A DNA stretch of 64,000 bases from Pseudomonadota bacterium (GTDB lineage Bacteria; Pseudomonadota; Alphaproteobacteria; Rhizobiales; Rhizobiaceae), in contig JAIUPA010000016.1 in NCBI GenBank assembly GCA_020161665.1, forward strand, positions 62,001 through 126,000, written 5' to 3'. Below are positions 8,481-17,772 of the stretch, one piece after another (the stretch's first letter is position 1; every line of letters starts with the position of its first letter). The translations under genes and the position numbers were made by a program. The notes beneath the pieces are model-generated. The model ran no database searches. It was not told where the DNA came from and worked only from the letters and a program-made list of their open reading frames with translations.

Positions 8481-9350
8481 CTAGGCTGCCTTCTCACCGC
8501 CGGGGTTCATCATTTCCTGTTCGACAGCATCGATCGACGGACGTTCAGCACCGGAGATCGTCTTGCGGCCATATTCCAGCGCCACCTGCGGCACCGAACC
8601 ATTCATATAGGCAATCAGCGTCTGCTTGACGATGATGTAGAGGCGGTGCTGCTTGGTGCGCACCGTCTTGATCTGAGCCGTCAGCGGATTGCAAAGGCAG
8701 TAGGACAGGAAGATGCCGAGCATGGTGCCCACAAGTGCTGCGCCGATGAGGCCGCCCAGCACAGCAGGCGACTCGTTGATCTTGCCCATGGCCTTGATAA
8801 CGCCCAGCACGGCGGCGACGATACCGATGGCCGGGAAGCTGTCACCCATGGCGGCAATGGCGTTGTACGGCTTCATCTTGTCGTACAGCATCGTTTCCAT
8901 TTCCTCGTCCATCAGCGCTTCGATTTCGTGGCTTCGCGCATTGCCGATGATGATGAGGCGGACATAGTCGCAGATAAACGTGGTGAGCTCCTTGTTCTTC
9001 AAAACGGTCGGGGCCGTCTGGAAGATCGAGGATTCATCCGGGTTGTCGATATGGGCTTCAATTTCGTTGCGCGACTTGGTGCGCAGGTCACGCATCAGAC
9101 CATAGAGCACGCCGAGCAGGTCGAGATATTCGCGTTCCTTCGGCACCTTGTATTTGAAGGCCTCGCCGAGCGCCTTGCCGGAGTCCTTCACCACTTTCAT
9201 CGGGTTGGCCATGATGAAGCCGCCAATACCGGCGCCACCGATGATCATCAGTTCGAAGGGCTGCACAAGAACGTCAACATGGCCACCCATGGCCATGAAG
9301 CCGCCGAGAATACAGCCAACGGTGATCACGAATCCGATAATAATGGTCAT
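8481..9350 (-). CDS. motA: flagellar motor stator protein MotA
   Basis: MotA is the proton-channel stator subunit. The 289-residue protein has two N-terminal membrane helices (about 2-22 and 28-48), a cytoplasmic torque loop with conserved charged residues (about 60-165), and two C-terminal helices with [17 protein letters not shown] and the [12 protein letters not shown] segment. It is the first gene of the motA-fliM-fliN-fliG operon and is divergent from flgF across a 170-bp region. motB is not in the window. Confidence 0.95.
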   Translation of the reverse strand: MTIIIGFVITVGCILGGFMAMGGHVDVLVQPFELMIIGGAGIGGFIMANPMKVVKDSGKALGEAFKYKVPKEREYLDLLGVLYGLMRDLRTKSRNEIEAHIDNPDESSIFQTAPTVLKNKELTTFICDYVRLIIIGNARSHEIEALMDEEMETMLYDKMKPYNAIAAMGDSFPAIGIVAAVLGVIKAMGKINESPAVLGGLIGAALVGTMLGIFLSYCLCNPLTAQIKTVRTKQHRLYIIVKQTLIAYMNGSVPQVALEYGRKTISGAERPSIDAVEQEMMNPGGEKAA

Positions 9351-9520
9351 TGGCAGCTCTCAACGGACAGGAATTTCCGAGGTTCAGGGATAGGTCGCGA
9401 GGCTTGCGTGAGGCTGGCTGCATCCGGTTTTGCGGGTTCGACGTTCCGATTGTCAGTTTCGCGCAAGGCACTCTTCCTAGGTTGGCAACAAGGGCCATTG
9501 TGCTCAGGAGAGAAGTGCCG

Positions 9521-10255
9521 ATGCAATCCGGTCTTTACGTCGCACTGTCGTCCCAGATCGCACTTGAACGGCGATTGACGACCGTTGCCGATAACATTGC
9601 CAATATGAACACCGCCGGGTTTCGCTCGACTGAAGTGAAGTTCGACGAGGTGATGGCCCGCACCGGCGGCGATCTCAATGCTTCGGTGGCCTTTGTCTCG
9701 CAGGGCAATGATTATCTGAACACGCGCCAGGGCGGCTTCGTCAAAACCGATAATCCGCTGGATGTGACCATTCGCGGTGACGCCTGGTTTGCCATCGAAA
9801 CGCCCGCCGGGCAGGCGCTGACCCGCGACGGTCGCTTTTCCCTGACGCCCAATGGCGATCTCGTGTCCAGCCGCGGCTATCCGGTGCTCGATGCTGGTGG
9901 CGCGCCCATTCAGCTGGATCGCACGGCAGGCGCTCCCGACATTGGCGCGGATGGACGCATTTATCAGGCCGGTCGCGTCGTCGGCTCGCTCGGCCTCTTT
10001 GAAGCGGATCTCAATCCCGGATATCTGCGCTACGACAATAGCGGCATTCTGACCACCGCTGCCGCCCAGCCGGTGGTGGATCGCCATGATGTCAGCGTTC
10101 TGCAGGGTTATGTGGAAGAATCAAACGTCAACGCCATCGGCGAGATGACGCAGCTCATTCAGGTCAATCGCGCCTTCGAGGGCATATCCTCACTCATCCG
10201 CGACAGTGAGAACAGCTTCTCCGAGGCCATCAAGACGCTCGGTGGTAGCCGCTGA
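9521..10255 (+). CDS. flgF: flagellar proximal rod protein FlgF
   Basis: FlgF is a rod subunit of the flagellar axial structure. The ATG at 9521, behind a good AGGAGAGAAG site, gives a 244-residue product with the N-terminal rod signature (ADNIANMNTAGFRSTEVKF) and the matching C-terminal rod domain (YVEESNVNAIGEMTQLIQVNRAFE). The in-frame extension back to 9350 is not used. This is the first gene of the long + strand operon that runs to fliP, and its stop overlaps the fliI start (TGATG). Confidence 0.93.
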   Translation: MQSGLYVALSSQIALERRLTTVADNIANMNTAGFRSTEVKFDEVMARTGGDLNASVAFVSQGNDYLNTRQGGFVKTDNPLDVTIRGDAWFAIETPAGQALTRDGRFSLTPNGDLVSSRGYPVLDAGGAPIQLDRTAGAPDIGADGRIYQAGRVVGSLGLFEADLNPGYLRYDNSGILTTAAAQPVVDRHDVSVLQGYVEESNVNAIGEMTQLIQVNRAFEGISSLIRDSENSFSEAIKTLGGSR

Positions 10256-11703
10256 TGAAGGGGCACCACAAGCACCCCGATGAGCCGGCCACGCCACCGC
10301 CTGCGCCGCATGATGCGCCTGCCATCAACCCCATGCAGCCGCTGGAACGTCTGGCTTCACTGGCGCGCTCCTTTGCGACGGCGGATGCAACCGTGGCCGC
10401 CGGTGGCCGTGTCCGCACCATTTCGGCGGGCTATTACACGGTCAACGGCATGTCGCGGCATGTGCGTCTTGGCGATTTTGTCACCCATAAGGGAGCTACT
10501 GGCGAAAATCTCGGCGAAGTGGTCCGCGTTGAGCCGGAACTCGTCTATGTCTGCCCCATTGAGCCGGGGGAACCCATCGGGATCGGCGATGTCGTGCTGC
10601 GCAAGGGCGAGTTTCGCCTCGCCCCGGATGCCAGCTGGTGCGGACGCGCCATCAGTGCCCTCGGCCAGCCGATTGATGGCGGCCCGCCGCTCATTCAGGG
10701 GCCGGAGCGCCGCTCGGTCATGGCCGCTGCACCGTCCGCCATGACGCGCCGCCGCGTCGAACAGGGCTTTCGCACGGGCGTGCGCGTGGTCGATATCTTC
10801 ACCCCGCTTTGTCTCGGTCAGCGTCTGGGCGTCTTCGCAGGCTCGGGCGTCGGCAAGTCGACGCTTCTGTCGATGCTGGCGCGCGCTGATGCCTTTGACC
10901 GTGTGGTGATTGCCCTTGTCGGTGAACGCGGTCGTGAAGTGCGCGAATTCATCGAGGATACGCTGGGCGACAACATGGCAAAGTCGATTGCCGTGGTGGC
11001 GACGAGTGACGAAAGCCCGATGCTGCGCAAGATGGCACCGCTTTCCGCCATGGCGATTGCCGAATATTTCCGGGATCGCGGTGAGAACGTGCTGTTCATT
11101 GCCGACAGCATCACCCGCTTTGCCCATGCCATCCGCGAAGTGGCGATGGCGGCGGGCGAGCCTCCGATTGCCCGTGGCTATCCGGCCTCGGTGTTCACGG
11201 AACTGCCGCGCCTTCTCGAGCGCGCTGGGCCGGGCGCGGAAGGTGCAGGCACCATTACCGCCATCATTTCCATTCTCGTGGATGGCGACAATCACAATGA
11301 CCCGATTGCCGACTCGACGCGCGGCATTCTCGACGGGCATATCGTGCTGGACCGGGCGCTGGCCGATGAGGGGCGTTATCCGCCGGTCAATCCGCTTTCG
11401 TCCATTTCGCGTCTGGCCCGCAAGGCCTGGACGCCGGATCAGGAAAAGCTGGTGTCGCGCCTGAAGTCGCTGATCAACCGTTTCGAGGAAACGCGCGATC
11501 TGCGCCTCATCGGTGGCTATCGCGCCGGTTCCGATCCCGATCTCGATATGGCGGTGAAACAGGTTCCCGTCGTTTATGACATCCTCAAGCAGTCGCCGGG
11601 TGATCGTCCGGCTGCGGATGCTTATGCCGATCTGGCAGGCGCGCTGCGCGTGGCCGCATCGGCGGGGCCGCAAGGGCGTGCAGGACAGGCAGGTATGCGA
11701 TGA
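10255..11703 (+). CDS. fliI: flagellum-specific export ATPase FliI
   Basis: FliI is the ATPase of the flagellar type III export apparatus, related to F1 beta subunits. The 482-residue protein has a beta-barrel N domain, a Walker A loop GSGVGKST at about 196-203, a Walker B strand (VLFIADSITRF at about 279-289), and the GYPASVFTELPRLLERAG motif shared with type III ATPases. It overlaps flgF by one base and the next gene by four bases, so translation is probably coupled. Confidence 0.95.
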   Translation: MKGHHKHPDEPATPPPAPHDAPAINPMQPLERLASLARSFATADATVAAGGRVRTISAGYYTVNGMSRHVRLGDFVTHKGATGENLGEVVRVEPELVYVCPIEPGEPIGIGDVVLRKGEFRLAPDASWCGRAISALGQPIDGGPPLIQGPERRSVMAAAPSAMTRRRVEQGFRTGVRVVDIFTPLCLGQRLGVFAGSGVGKSTLLSMLARADAFDRVVIALVGERGREVREFIEDTLGDNMAKSIAVVATSDESPMLRKMAPLSAMAIAEYFRDRGENVLFIADSITRFAHAIREVAMAAGEPPIARGYPASVFTELPRLLERAGPGAEGAGTITAIISILVDGDNHNDPIADSTRGILDGHIVLDRALADEGRYPPVNPLSSISRLARKAWTPDQEKLVSRLKSLINRFEETRDLRLIGGYRAGSDPDLDMAVKQVPVVYDILKQSPGDRPAADAYADLAGALRVAASAGPQGRAGQAGMR

Positions 11704-12275
11704 AGGGCATGAAGATTTCCGATTTCGACGCGGACGAACCCGTCGCTCCGCTCAATCCGGCGCCAGCACCGCGCCCGACGACGAAGCGAACGGACCGCAT
11801 TCTGGGCGGTACCGGCATTTTGATTGCCGCCGCCGCCGCCATGTTCCCGTGGTACGTTTTCTTCAACGAGGAGAAGTTCGGCATCCGTATCGCCGGGTGG
11901 GAGCAACTGGAAAACCTGCCCGCGGATTCCGCGGCACGCCGTCCCTTCTCGTCCTCGCCGATTTCAACGCCCAAAACCGGCAATGAGATGCCGCCGGAAG
12001 TGGTGGATCGGGTGGTGACGGCCACGATCTCGAAGCTCGGAGAGACGAAAGACGGTGCCCCGCCGCTGGAAGAAGTCCAGCCCATGCCCGGCCGGGCCGG
12101 TTTCCGCCTGCTGCATGTCTCGAATGGCAGGGCCATGATCGAGGATACGAGCGGCATGTATATGGTGCAGGTCGGCTCGATCCTGCCGGATAACAGCCGC
12201 GTCGCCACCGTCGAACAGCGCGGCGGCAAGTGGGTCATCGTCACCTCCGGCGGGGAGCTTTACTCCGAACCTTGA
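11700..12275 (+). CDS. uncharacterised membrane-anchored protein of the flagellar operon
   Basis: This 191-residue protein of unknown function overlaps fliI by four bases (ATGA) and precedes flgB. It has a cytoplasmic, Pro-rich N-terminus, one membrane helix at about 36-55 (GGTGILIAAAAAMFPWYVFF), a periplasmic Pro/Ser-rich linker, and a small C-terminal beta domain (about 130-188: FRLLHVSNGRAMIEDTSG..., VQVGSILPDNSRVATVEQRG). A gene of unknown function occurs at this place in other rhizobial clusters. The single-pass topology would suit a basal-body accessory protein, but that is inference. Confidence 0.65.
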   Translation: MKGMKISDFDADEPVAPLNPAPAPRPTTKRTDRILGGTGILIAAAAAMFPWYVFFNEEKFGIRIAGWEQLENLPADSAARRPFSSSPISTPKTGNEMPPEVVDRVVTATISKLGETKDGAPPLEEVQPMPGRAGFRLLHVSNGRAMIEDTSGMYMVQVGSILPDNSRVATVEQRGGKWVIVTSGGELYSEP

Positions 12276-12346
12276 GCCTCTCCGTAAGCCCCACGCAAGA
12301 CTAGGGGTCTAGCTCTTTCGTGTGATGAGAAGACGGAGAAGTCCCG

Positions 12347-12736
12347 ATGCAGCCAATTCAGCTTTTCGAACTGGCATCCAGACAGGCCGAGTGGCTCTCG
12401 GTGCGTCAGGAAGTGGTTGCAACGAACATCGCCAACGCCAATACGCCGAAATTTAGGGCTCGCGACGTAACCCCGTTTGATGCCGTGCTGCAATCGGCCC
12501 ACACGGCCATGGCGCGCACCAACCCGGCCCACCTTGCCGGTGAGACGGTGGGGGGAGACCGCATCGGCATCGAGGAAGAGGCGCTGAGCAACGAAATCGG
12601 TGTGCAGGAATCCGGCAACACCGTCGCACTGGCCTCCGAACTCGCCAAGACCGGCGAAATCAAGCGCCAGTATGAGCTGAACACGCAGCTGGTGAAGAGC
12701 TTTCACAGCATGATGATGTCCGTCGTGGCCAGGTGA
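12347..12736 (+). CDS. flgB: flagellar proximal rod protein FlgB
   Basis: FlgB is a proximal rod subunit. The 129-residue protein shows the rod N-terminal signature ([19 protein letters not shown]) and a C-terminal helical heptad segment. The stop overlaps the ribosome binding region of flgC. A 71-bp gap before the gene may carry an internal promoter, but no clear hexamers were found. Confidence 0.93.
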   Translation: MQPIQLFELASRQAEWLSVRQEVVATNIANANTPKFRARDVTPFDAVLQSAHTAMARTNPAHLAGETVGGDRIGIEEEALSNEIGVQESGNTVALASELAKTGEIKRQYELNTQLVKSFHSMMMSVVAR

Positions 12737-12741
12737 TCGTT

Positions 12742-13158
12742 ATGGACCCGTTGTCAGCCTCCCTCAAGATTGCCGGAAGCGGGATGGAAGCCCAGTCCAC
12801 CCGCCTGCGCATCGTGTCGGAAAACATCGCCAACGCCCGCACCACGGGCGATACGCCCGGTGCCGATGCCTACCGCCGCAAGACGGTGTCGTTTGGCGCG
12901 GAACTCGACAAGGCGTCCGGTGCAACGCTGGTGGGCGTCAACAAGCTGGGTGTCGACCGCTCGAAGTTCGTTGAAGAATTCGATCCGAGCCACCCCGCCG
13001 CCGACGAGCGCGGCATCGTCAAGATGCCCAACGTCAACCTTTTGATCGAGATGGCCGATATGCGCGAAGCCAACCGCAGCTATGACGCCAATCTCCAGAC
13101 CATTCGCCAGACGCGGGACCTCATTTCCGCAACACTCGATCTTCTGAAAGGCCAGTGA
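12742..13158 (+). CDS. flgC: flagellar proximal rod protein FlgC
   Basis: FlgC is a 138-residue proximal rod protein beginning [19 protein letters not shown], with the rod motif [16 protein letters not shown] and a C-terminal helix ([20 protein letters not shown]). A GTG three codons upstream (12733) is possible, but the ATG at 12742 has an AGGTGA site five bases upstream. The gene overlaps fliE (ATGA). Confidence 0.93.
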   Translation: MDPLSASLKIAGSGMEAQSTRLRIVSENIANARTTGDTPGADAYRRKTVSFGAELDKASGATLVGVNKLGVDRSKFVEEFDPSHPAADERGIVKMPNVNLLIEMADMREANRSYDANLQTIRQTRDLISATLDLLKGQ

Positions 13159-13502
13159 TGCTCGACGCAGTTCAATCCGCAACGTCGCTGTTGTCCAAGG
13201 GGCTGAATGCTGTCACCACCAGCAGCAAGAGCAACGACAGCTTTTTCTCGACGGCCGCCTCGGCGGCGGCAACGGCAGCGGTGGGTCCGGGCTTCGGCTC
13301 TATTCTGGCCGATCTCGCCAGCAATGCCGTCGGCTCGTTGAAAAAGAGCGAAACCATGGCCTTCGAAGGCATTCAGGGCACGGCCAGCACCCGCGAGGTG
13401 GTGGATGCCATGCTGGAAGCCGAGCAATCGCTGAAGACGGCGATATCCATCCGCGACAAGGCCGTTCAGGCCTATCTCGAAATCACCAAGATGCAGATCT
13501 GA
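13158..13502 (+). CDS. fliE: MS-ring/rod junction protein FliE
   Basis: FliE joins the MS ring to the rod. The 114-residue product has a variable Ser/Ala-rich N-terminus and the conserved C-terminal helices (STREVVDAMLEAEQSLKTA, RDKAVQAYLEITKMQI). The ATG at 13158 overlaps the flgC TGA; the preceding GTG at 13155 is also in frame. Confidence 0.9.
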   Translation: MLDAVQSATSLLSKGLNAVTTSSKSNDSFFSTAASAAATAAVGPGFGSILADLASNAVGSLKKSETMAFEGIQGTASTREVVDAMLEAEQSLKTAISIRDKAVQAYLEITKMQI

Positions 13503-13519
13503 CGGCAAAGGAACGATAG

Positions 13520-14308
13520 ATGAGAGCGCTAGCCATCGCGGCCACCGGCATGGATGCCCAGCAGACCAATCTGGAAGTCATCGCCAATAACATCGCCAAC
13601 ATCAACACGACCGGCTATAAGCGTAGCCGCGCCGAGTTTACCGATCTGCTTTACCAGACCGAACGGGCTGGCGGCGTCGCCAACCGCGCCAATCAGGCTA
13701 TTGTTCCCGAAGGGGCCAATATCGGCCTTGGCGTGCAGACGTCTGCCGTGCGCAAGCTGCACATTCAGGGCGAACTGACCCAGACCAACAACGATCTCGA
13801 CATGGCGATTGTCGGGCGTGGCTGGTTCACGGTTCAGGCACCCGATGGCTCGACGCTCTATAGCCGCGCCGGTGCCTTCAACAAGGATGCCAACGGCGCA
13901 CTGGTGACGGTCGATGGTTACACCATCCTGCCGCAGATCACCATTCCGACGGACACGACCGATATTCAGGTCGGACAGGATGGCACCGTTTCGGTGCGCA
14001 TCGGTACCGATACCACCTACACGCAGGTCGGCCAGCTTCAGCTTGCCAACTTTGCCAATGAGGCTGGTCTGAAGCCGCTCGGCGACAACCTTTTCGGCGA
14101 AACGGATGCCTCCGGTGCTGCCGTGATCGCCGCGCCGCAATCGACCGGCTTCGGTTATGTGAAGCAGGGCTATCTGGAAACCTCGAACGTCGATCCGGTC
14201 AAGGAAATCACCGACCTGATCTCGGCGCAGCGCGCCTACGAGATGAATTCCAAGGTCATTACCACCGCTGATGAAATGGCAACCATCGTCAGCAAGAACA
14301 TGAAGTAA
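13520..14308 (+). CDS. flgG: flagellar distal rod protein FlgG
   Basis: FlgG is the distal rod protein, 262 residues, the usual length. It has the N-terminal rod motif ([18 protein letters not shown]), the FlgG-specific DLL-YQT segment soon after it, a central beta domain, and the C-terminal motif ([28 protein letters not shown]). It lies between fliE and flgA in the operon and has an AAAGGAACG ribosome binding site. Confidence 0.95.
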   Translation: MRALAIAATGMDAQQTNLEVIANNIANINTTGYKRSRAEFTDLLYQTERAGGVANRANQAIVPEGANIGLGVQTSAVRKLHIQGELTQTNNDLDMAIVGRGWFTVQAPDGSTLYSRAGAFNKDANGALVTVDGYTILPQITIPTDTTDIQVGQDGTVSVRIGTDTTYTQVGQLQLANFANEAGLKPLGDNLFGETDASGAAVIAAPQSTGFGYVKQGYLETSNVDPVKEITDLISAQRAYEMNSKVITTADEMATIVSKNMK

Positions 14309-14326
14309 CCAGAAGGAAGGGCAAGC

Positions 14327-14806
14327 ATGATGTTTCGCCGTCACATCGCTTCGAAGGGCCGCGCGCTCGCCGTGGTGGCGGTCTCATTTTGCCTGATGAA
14401 CAGCGCCTTCGCGGCCGAGTACCGCTATGCCGTGGTGCCGGTCTCCACCATCTACCCCGGTGAAATGATCACCGAGGCCCGTGTTCGTGAGGTTGAGGTC
14501 ACCAACCCCAATCTCGCGCCCGGCTATGCCCAGTCGGTTCAGGAAGTGGTGGGCTTTGTCACCAAGCGCACGCTGGTGGCCGGGCGCACCATTCCGGTCG
14601 GCAGCCTGCAGGAGCCGTTTGCCGTCACGCGTGGCAGCACCGTGCGCCTCGTCGCCAAGGCGGGCAGCATGACGATCTCGGCCTCCGGCACGCCGCTTGC
14701 CGATGCAATCGTGGGGGATGTGATCCGCGTGCGCAATCTCGATTCCGGCGTCACTGTCTCGGGGACGGTTATGGCCGATGGAAGCGTGGAGGTGATCCAC
14801 CGATGA
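14327..14806 (+). CDS. flgA: flagellar P-ring assembly chaperone FlgA
   Basis: FlgA is a periplasmic chaperone for P-ring assembly. The 159-residue precursor has a signal peptide (about 1-26, ending SAFA-AE) and a C-terminal SAF/ChapFlgA domain (RTLVAGRTIPVGSLQEP, STVRLVAKAGSMTISASG). It is shorter than enteric FlgA, as is normal in rhizobia. A second ATG follows the first. It overlaps flgI by four bases. Confidence 0.92.
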   Translation: MMFRRHIASKGRALAVVAVSFCLMNSAFAAEYRYAVVPVSTIYPGEMITEARVREVEVTNPNLAPGYAQSVQEVVGFVTKRTLVAGRTIPVGSLQEPFAVTRGSTVRLVAKAGSMTISASGTPLADAIVGDVIRVRNLDSGVTVSGTVMADGSVEVIHR

Positions 14807-15921
14807 AACGCATTCTGTTTATCGTCTCGTTTTTCGCAATCCTTGCCACGGCCTCGGGCCTTGCCGCCGCCGGCGGAACGATTTCGCGCATCAAGGATAT
14901 CGCCTCGCTCCAGTCGGGCCGCGATAACCAGTTGATCGGATATGGCCTTGTCGTCGGCTTGCAGGGCACGGGCGACAGCCTGCGATCCTCGCCGTTTACC
15001 GAGCAGTCCATGCGCGCCATGCTGCAGAACCTCGGCATTTCCATGCAAGGCGGTCAGGCAGGGTCCAAGAACATCGCCGCCGTCATGGTCACGGCCAACC
15101 TGCCGCCCTTTGCCAGCCCCGGCAGCCGTCTCGATGTGACGGTCAGCTCTCTTGGCGATTCCACCTCGTTGCGCGGCGGCACGCTGGTCATGACCTCGCT
15201 TTCGGGCGCTGACGGCCAGATCTACGCCGTGGCACAGGGGCAGGTGGTCGTCTCCGGCTTCAGTGCGCAGGGCGATGCGGCCAAGGTGACGGAAGGCGTC
15301 GTCACGGCAGGCCGCGTTCCCGGTGGCGCGATCATCGAGCGCGAGTTGCCCTCCCGTTTCAAGGATGGCGTGAACCTCGTCCTCCAGCTGCGCAATCCGG
15401 ATTTCTCGACTGCTGTGCGCATTGCCGACCGGGTCAATGCCTATTCCCGCTCCGCCTTTGGTAGCCCGATTGCGGATGCCCGCGATTCTCAAGAGGTTGT
15501 GGTGGCGAAGCCCGGCACGGCAGACCTGACGCGCCTGATGGCCGATATCGAAAACCTGACGGTCGAAACGGATATGCCCGCCAGGGTCGTCGTCAACGAG
15601 CGCACCGGCACGATTGTCATCGGGGCTGATGTCCGCGTTTCGAAGGTTGCCGTCAGCTATGGAACGCTTACCGTGCAGGTGACCGAAAGCCCGCAGGTTA
15701 TCCAGCCGCAACCCTTCTCCAAGGGCCAGACGGCCGTGCAGCCGCAGACCGATATTCAGGCCGCCAAGACCGGCGGTCCGGTGGCCGTCATCGACGGACC
15801 TGACCTGAAGACGCTTGTGGCGGGCTTGAACAATATCGGCGTGAAGCCCGATGGCATCATCGCCATCCTTCAGGGCATCAAATCCGCCGGTGCCCTTCAG
15901 GCGGAGCTTGTGCTGCAATGA
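14803..15921 (+). CDS. flgI: flagellar P-ring protein FlgI
   Basis: FlgI is the P-ring subunit in the periplasm. The 372-residue precursor has a signal peptide (about 1-22, ending AAA-GG) and the family core (RIKDIASLQSGRDNQLIGYG, QGTGDSLRSSPFTEQS, VVNERTGTIVIGADVRVS). It overlaps flgA upstream and motE downstream, so expression should be coupled. Confidence 0.95.
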   Translation: MKRILFIVSFFAILATASGLAAAGGTISRIKDIASLQSGRDNQLIGYGLVVGLQGTGDSLRSSPFTEQSMRAMLQNLGISMQGGQAGSKNIAAVMVTANLPPFASPGSRLDVTVSSLGDSTSLRGGTLVMTSLSGADGQIYAVAQGQVVVSGFSAQGDAAKVTEGVVTAGRVPGGAIIERELPSRFKDGVNLVLQLRNPDFSTAVRIADRVNAYSRSAFGSPIADARDSQEVVVAKPGTADLTRLMADIENLTVETDMPARVVVNERTGTIVIGADVRVSKVAVSYGTLTVQVTESPQVIQPQPFSKGQTAVQPQTDIQAAKTGGPVAVIDGPDLKTLVAGLNNIGVKPDGIIAILQGIKSAGALQAELVLQ

Positions 15922-16466
15922 TCAAGCCCGCTCTTCACGCCGCAAAACGCTCCTCCGATGGCCGCCTTCTGCGCTATCTCGCGGCAGGTTTTCTGCTCTT
16001 CACGCTGACCGGCGCACAGGCGCAGGAAGCCTCGGTGGAAACCATTTCCCGCAGCAGTTCGGAAGACGAAATCCGCCAGTTCTGCACCAATATTGCCGAT
16101 GCCGCCCGCGACCGCCGCTATCTCTTGCAGAAGCAGGAGCTGGAAAAGCTGCAGACCGATGTCGATGAGCGCATTGCCAAGCTGGAAGAGCGCAAGGCCG
16201 AATATCAGGACTGGCTGCAACGCCGAAACGATTTCATGAAGCAGGCGGAAGCCGGTCTCGTCGACATTTTCAAGACGATGAAGGCCGATGCCGCCGCCCC
16301 CCAGCTTCAGGAAGTGCCGCCCATTCTGGCCGCCGCCATCATCATGAAACTGCCGGCCCGCCAATCGGGCCTCATCCTCAGCGAAATGGACCCCAAGAAG
16401 GCGGGCATGATTGCCGCCATCATGTCAAGCGCTGCGGACCCCAAGACATCCAAGGACCCTTCATGA
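15918..16466 (+). CDS. motE: MotE, periplasmic chaperone for the motility protein MotC
   Basis: In Sinorhizobium, MotE stabilises the periplasmic motor protein MotC, a rhizobia-specific part of the motor. The 182-residue precursor has a signal peptide (about 1-36, AQA cleavage), a coiled-coil region (about 70-115, KQELEKLQTDVDERIAKLEE), and a C-terminal MgtE-N-like helical segment (PPILAAAIIMKLPARQSGLILSEMD split across 125-155). It sits between flgI and flgH as in rhizobial clusters. motB and motC are not in this window. Confidence 0.82.
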   Translation: MIKPALHAAKRSSDGRLLRYLAAGFLLFTLTGAQAQEASVETISRSSSEDEIRQFCTNIADAARDRRYLLQKQELEKLQTDVDERIAKLEERKAEYQDWLQRRNDFMKQAEAGLVDIFKTMKADAAAPQLQEVPPILAAAIIMKLPARQSGLILSEMDPKKAGMIAAIMSSAADPKTSKDPS

Positions 16467-17185
16467 AGAAGCTTGTACCCCTGTTCATCGCTGTTGCTCT
16501 TCTGTCGGGTTGCCAGGCGCTCTCCAAGAACCAGACGTTGCGCGAAATCGGCAATGCGCCCGCCATGAGCCCGATCGGCAGTGGCCTTGCCTATGGTCAG
16601 GCCGTGCAGATGGGGCAATATCCCAAGCAGCCGCGTCACATGGCCAATGGCTACTCGCTGTGGAGTGACAGTCAGGCCGCCCTCTTCAAGGACGCACGCG
16701 CCTTGAACGTGGGCGATATCATGACCGTCAACATTCAGATCAACGACAAGGCCTCGTTCGACAACAACACGAACCGCAGCCGCACCAATTCGCGCACCAC
16801 GAACTGGAATGCCGCTGCCGAAATTCTCGGCTGGAAGCCGCAGGCTGATTCCACCCTTGGCTTTGACTCGGACACGGAAAGCAAGGGCAAGGGTTCCACC
16901 AGCCGCTCTGAAAAGCTGACGCTTCTGGTCGCGGCTGTCGTGACCGGCATCCTCGAAAACGGTAACCTCGTGATCAGCGGTTCGCAGGAAGTCCGCGTCA
17001 ATCAGGAAATCCGTATCCTCAACGTCGCCGGTATCGTGCGCCCGAAGGATGTGGATGCCGAAAACACCATTTCTTACGATCGCATCGCCGAAGCCCGCAT
17101 CTCCTATGGTGGCCGTGGCCGCCTGATGGAAGTCCAGCAACCGCCGGTCGGGCAACAGGTGGTCGACCTGTTCTCGCCGATCTGA
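16463..17185 (+). CDS. flgH: flagellar L-ring lipoprotein FlgH
   Basis: FlgH forms the outer-membrane L ring. The 240-residue precursor has a lipoprotein signal peptide with lipobox LLSGC (lipidated Cys17), then the FlgH core (LWSDSQAALFKDARALNVGDIMTV split around 75-100, GNLVISGSQEVRVNQEIR, GRGRLMEVQQPPVGQQVVD). It overlaps motE by four bases. Length is normal. Confidence 0.95.
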   Translation: MKKLVPLFIAVALLSGCQALSKNQTLREIGNAPAMSPIGSGLAYGQAVQMGQYPKQPRHMANGYSLWSDSQAALFKDARALNVGDIMTVNIQINDKASFDNNTNRSRTNSRTTNWNAAAEILGWKPQADSTLGFDSDTESKGKGSTSRSEKLTLLVAAVVTGILENGNLVISGSQEVRVNQEIRILNVAGIVRPKDVDAENTISYDRIAEARISYGGRGRLMEVQQPPVGQQVVDLFSPI

Positions 17186-17202
17186 CGGGCGGAGGGCAAA
17201 GC

Positions 17203-17772
17203 GTGGCGGAAGAAGAAGAGCAGGGCGCGGAACAGCCAGCCGAAAAGAAGAAAAAATCATCTCTGGTGATGACGATTGTCGGCGTTCTGGTGCTGACGAT
17301 TGTCGGCGGCGGCGGTGGCTGGGTTGTCGGCGGCATGTTGGCCCCAAAGATTCCGGCGGCTTCTGAAACGAAGGAAGCGCCCGCACCCGCAGCAGCCGAG
17401 CACGCTGCGGCGCCTGCTGCTGATGCCCATGGCGGCGGCGGTGACAAGGGCAAGGAAGAGACCGGCACGCCCCATGTTGCGACCGCGGCAAATGGCATCG
17501 TTCTTCTGGAGCCGATCACCACGAACCTCGCCTATCCTTCAGAAAACTGGATTCGTCTGGAAGTGGCGCTGATGTTCAATGGGGGCATTGATCCGGCGAT
17601 GGCCGAGGCGATCCATCAGGATATTCTGGCCTATGTGCGCACGGTTTCCATGCAGCAGATTCAGGGGCCGCGCGGTTTCCAGTATCTCAAGGATGACATT
17701 CAGGAACGTGTTGACCTGCGTTCTCAAGGACGGGTATCCAAGGTTCTCTTCAGAACATTTGTGATCGAATGA
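17203..17772 (+). CDS. fliL: flagellar basal body-associated protein FliL
   Basis: FliL is a single-pass inner-membrane protein that encircles the stator. The 189-residue product has a charged N-terminus (AEEEEQGAEQPAEKKKK), one membrane helix at about 24-44, an Ala/Glu-rich linker, and the FliL periplasmic domain. The start is a GTG at 17203 behind GGCGGAGGGC. It overlaps fliP by four bases. Confidence 0.93.
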   Translation: MAEEEEQGAEQPAEKKKKSSLVMTIVGVLVLTIVGGGGGWVVGGMLAPKIPAASETKEAPAPAAAEHAAAPAADAHGGGGDKGKEETGTPHVATAANGIVLLEPITTNLAYPSENWIRLEVALMFNGGIDPAMAEAIHQDILAYVRTVSMQQIQGPRGFQYLKDDIQERVDLRSQGRVSKVLFRTFVIE

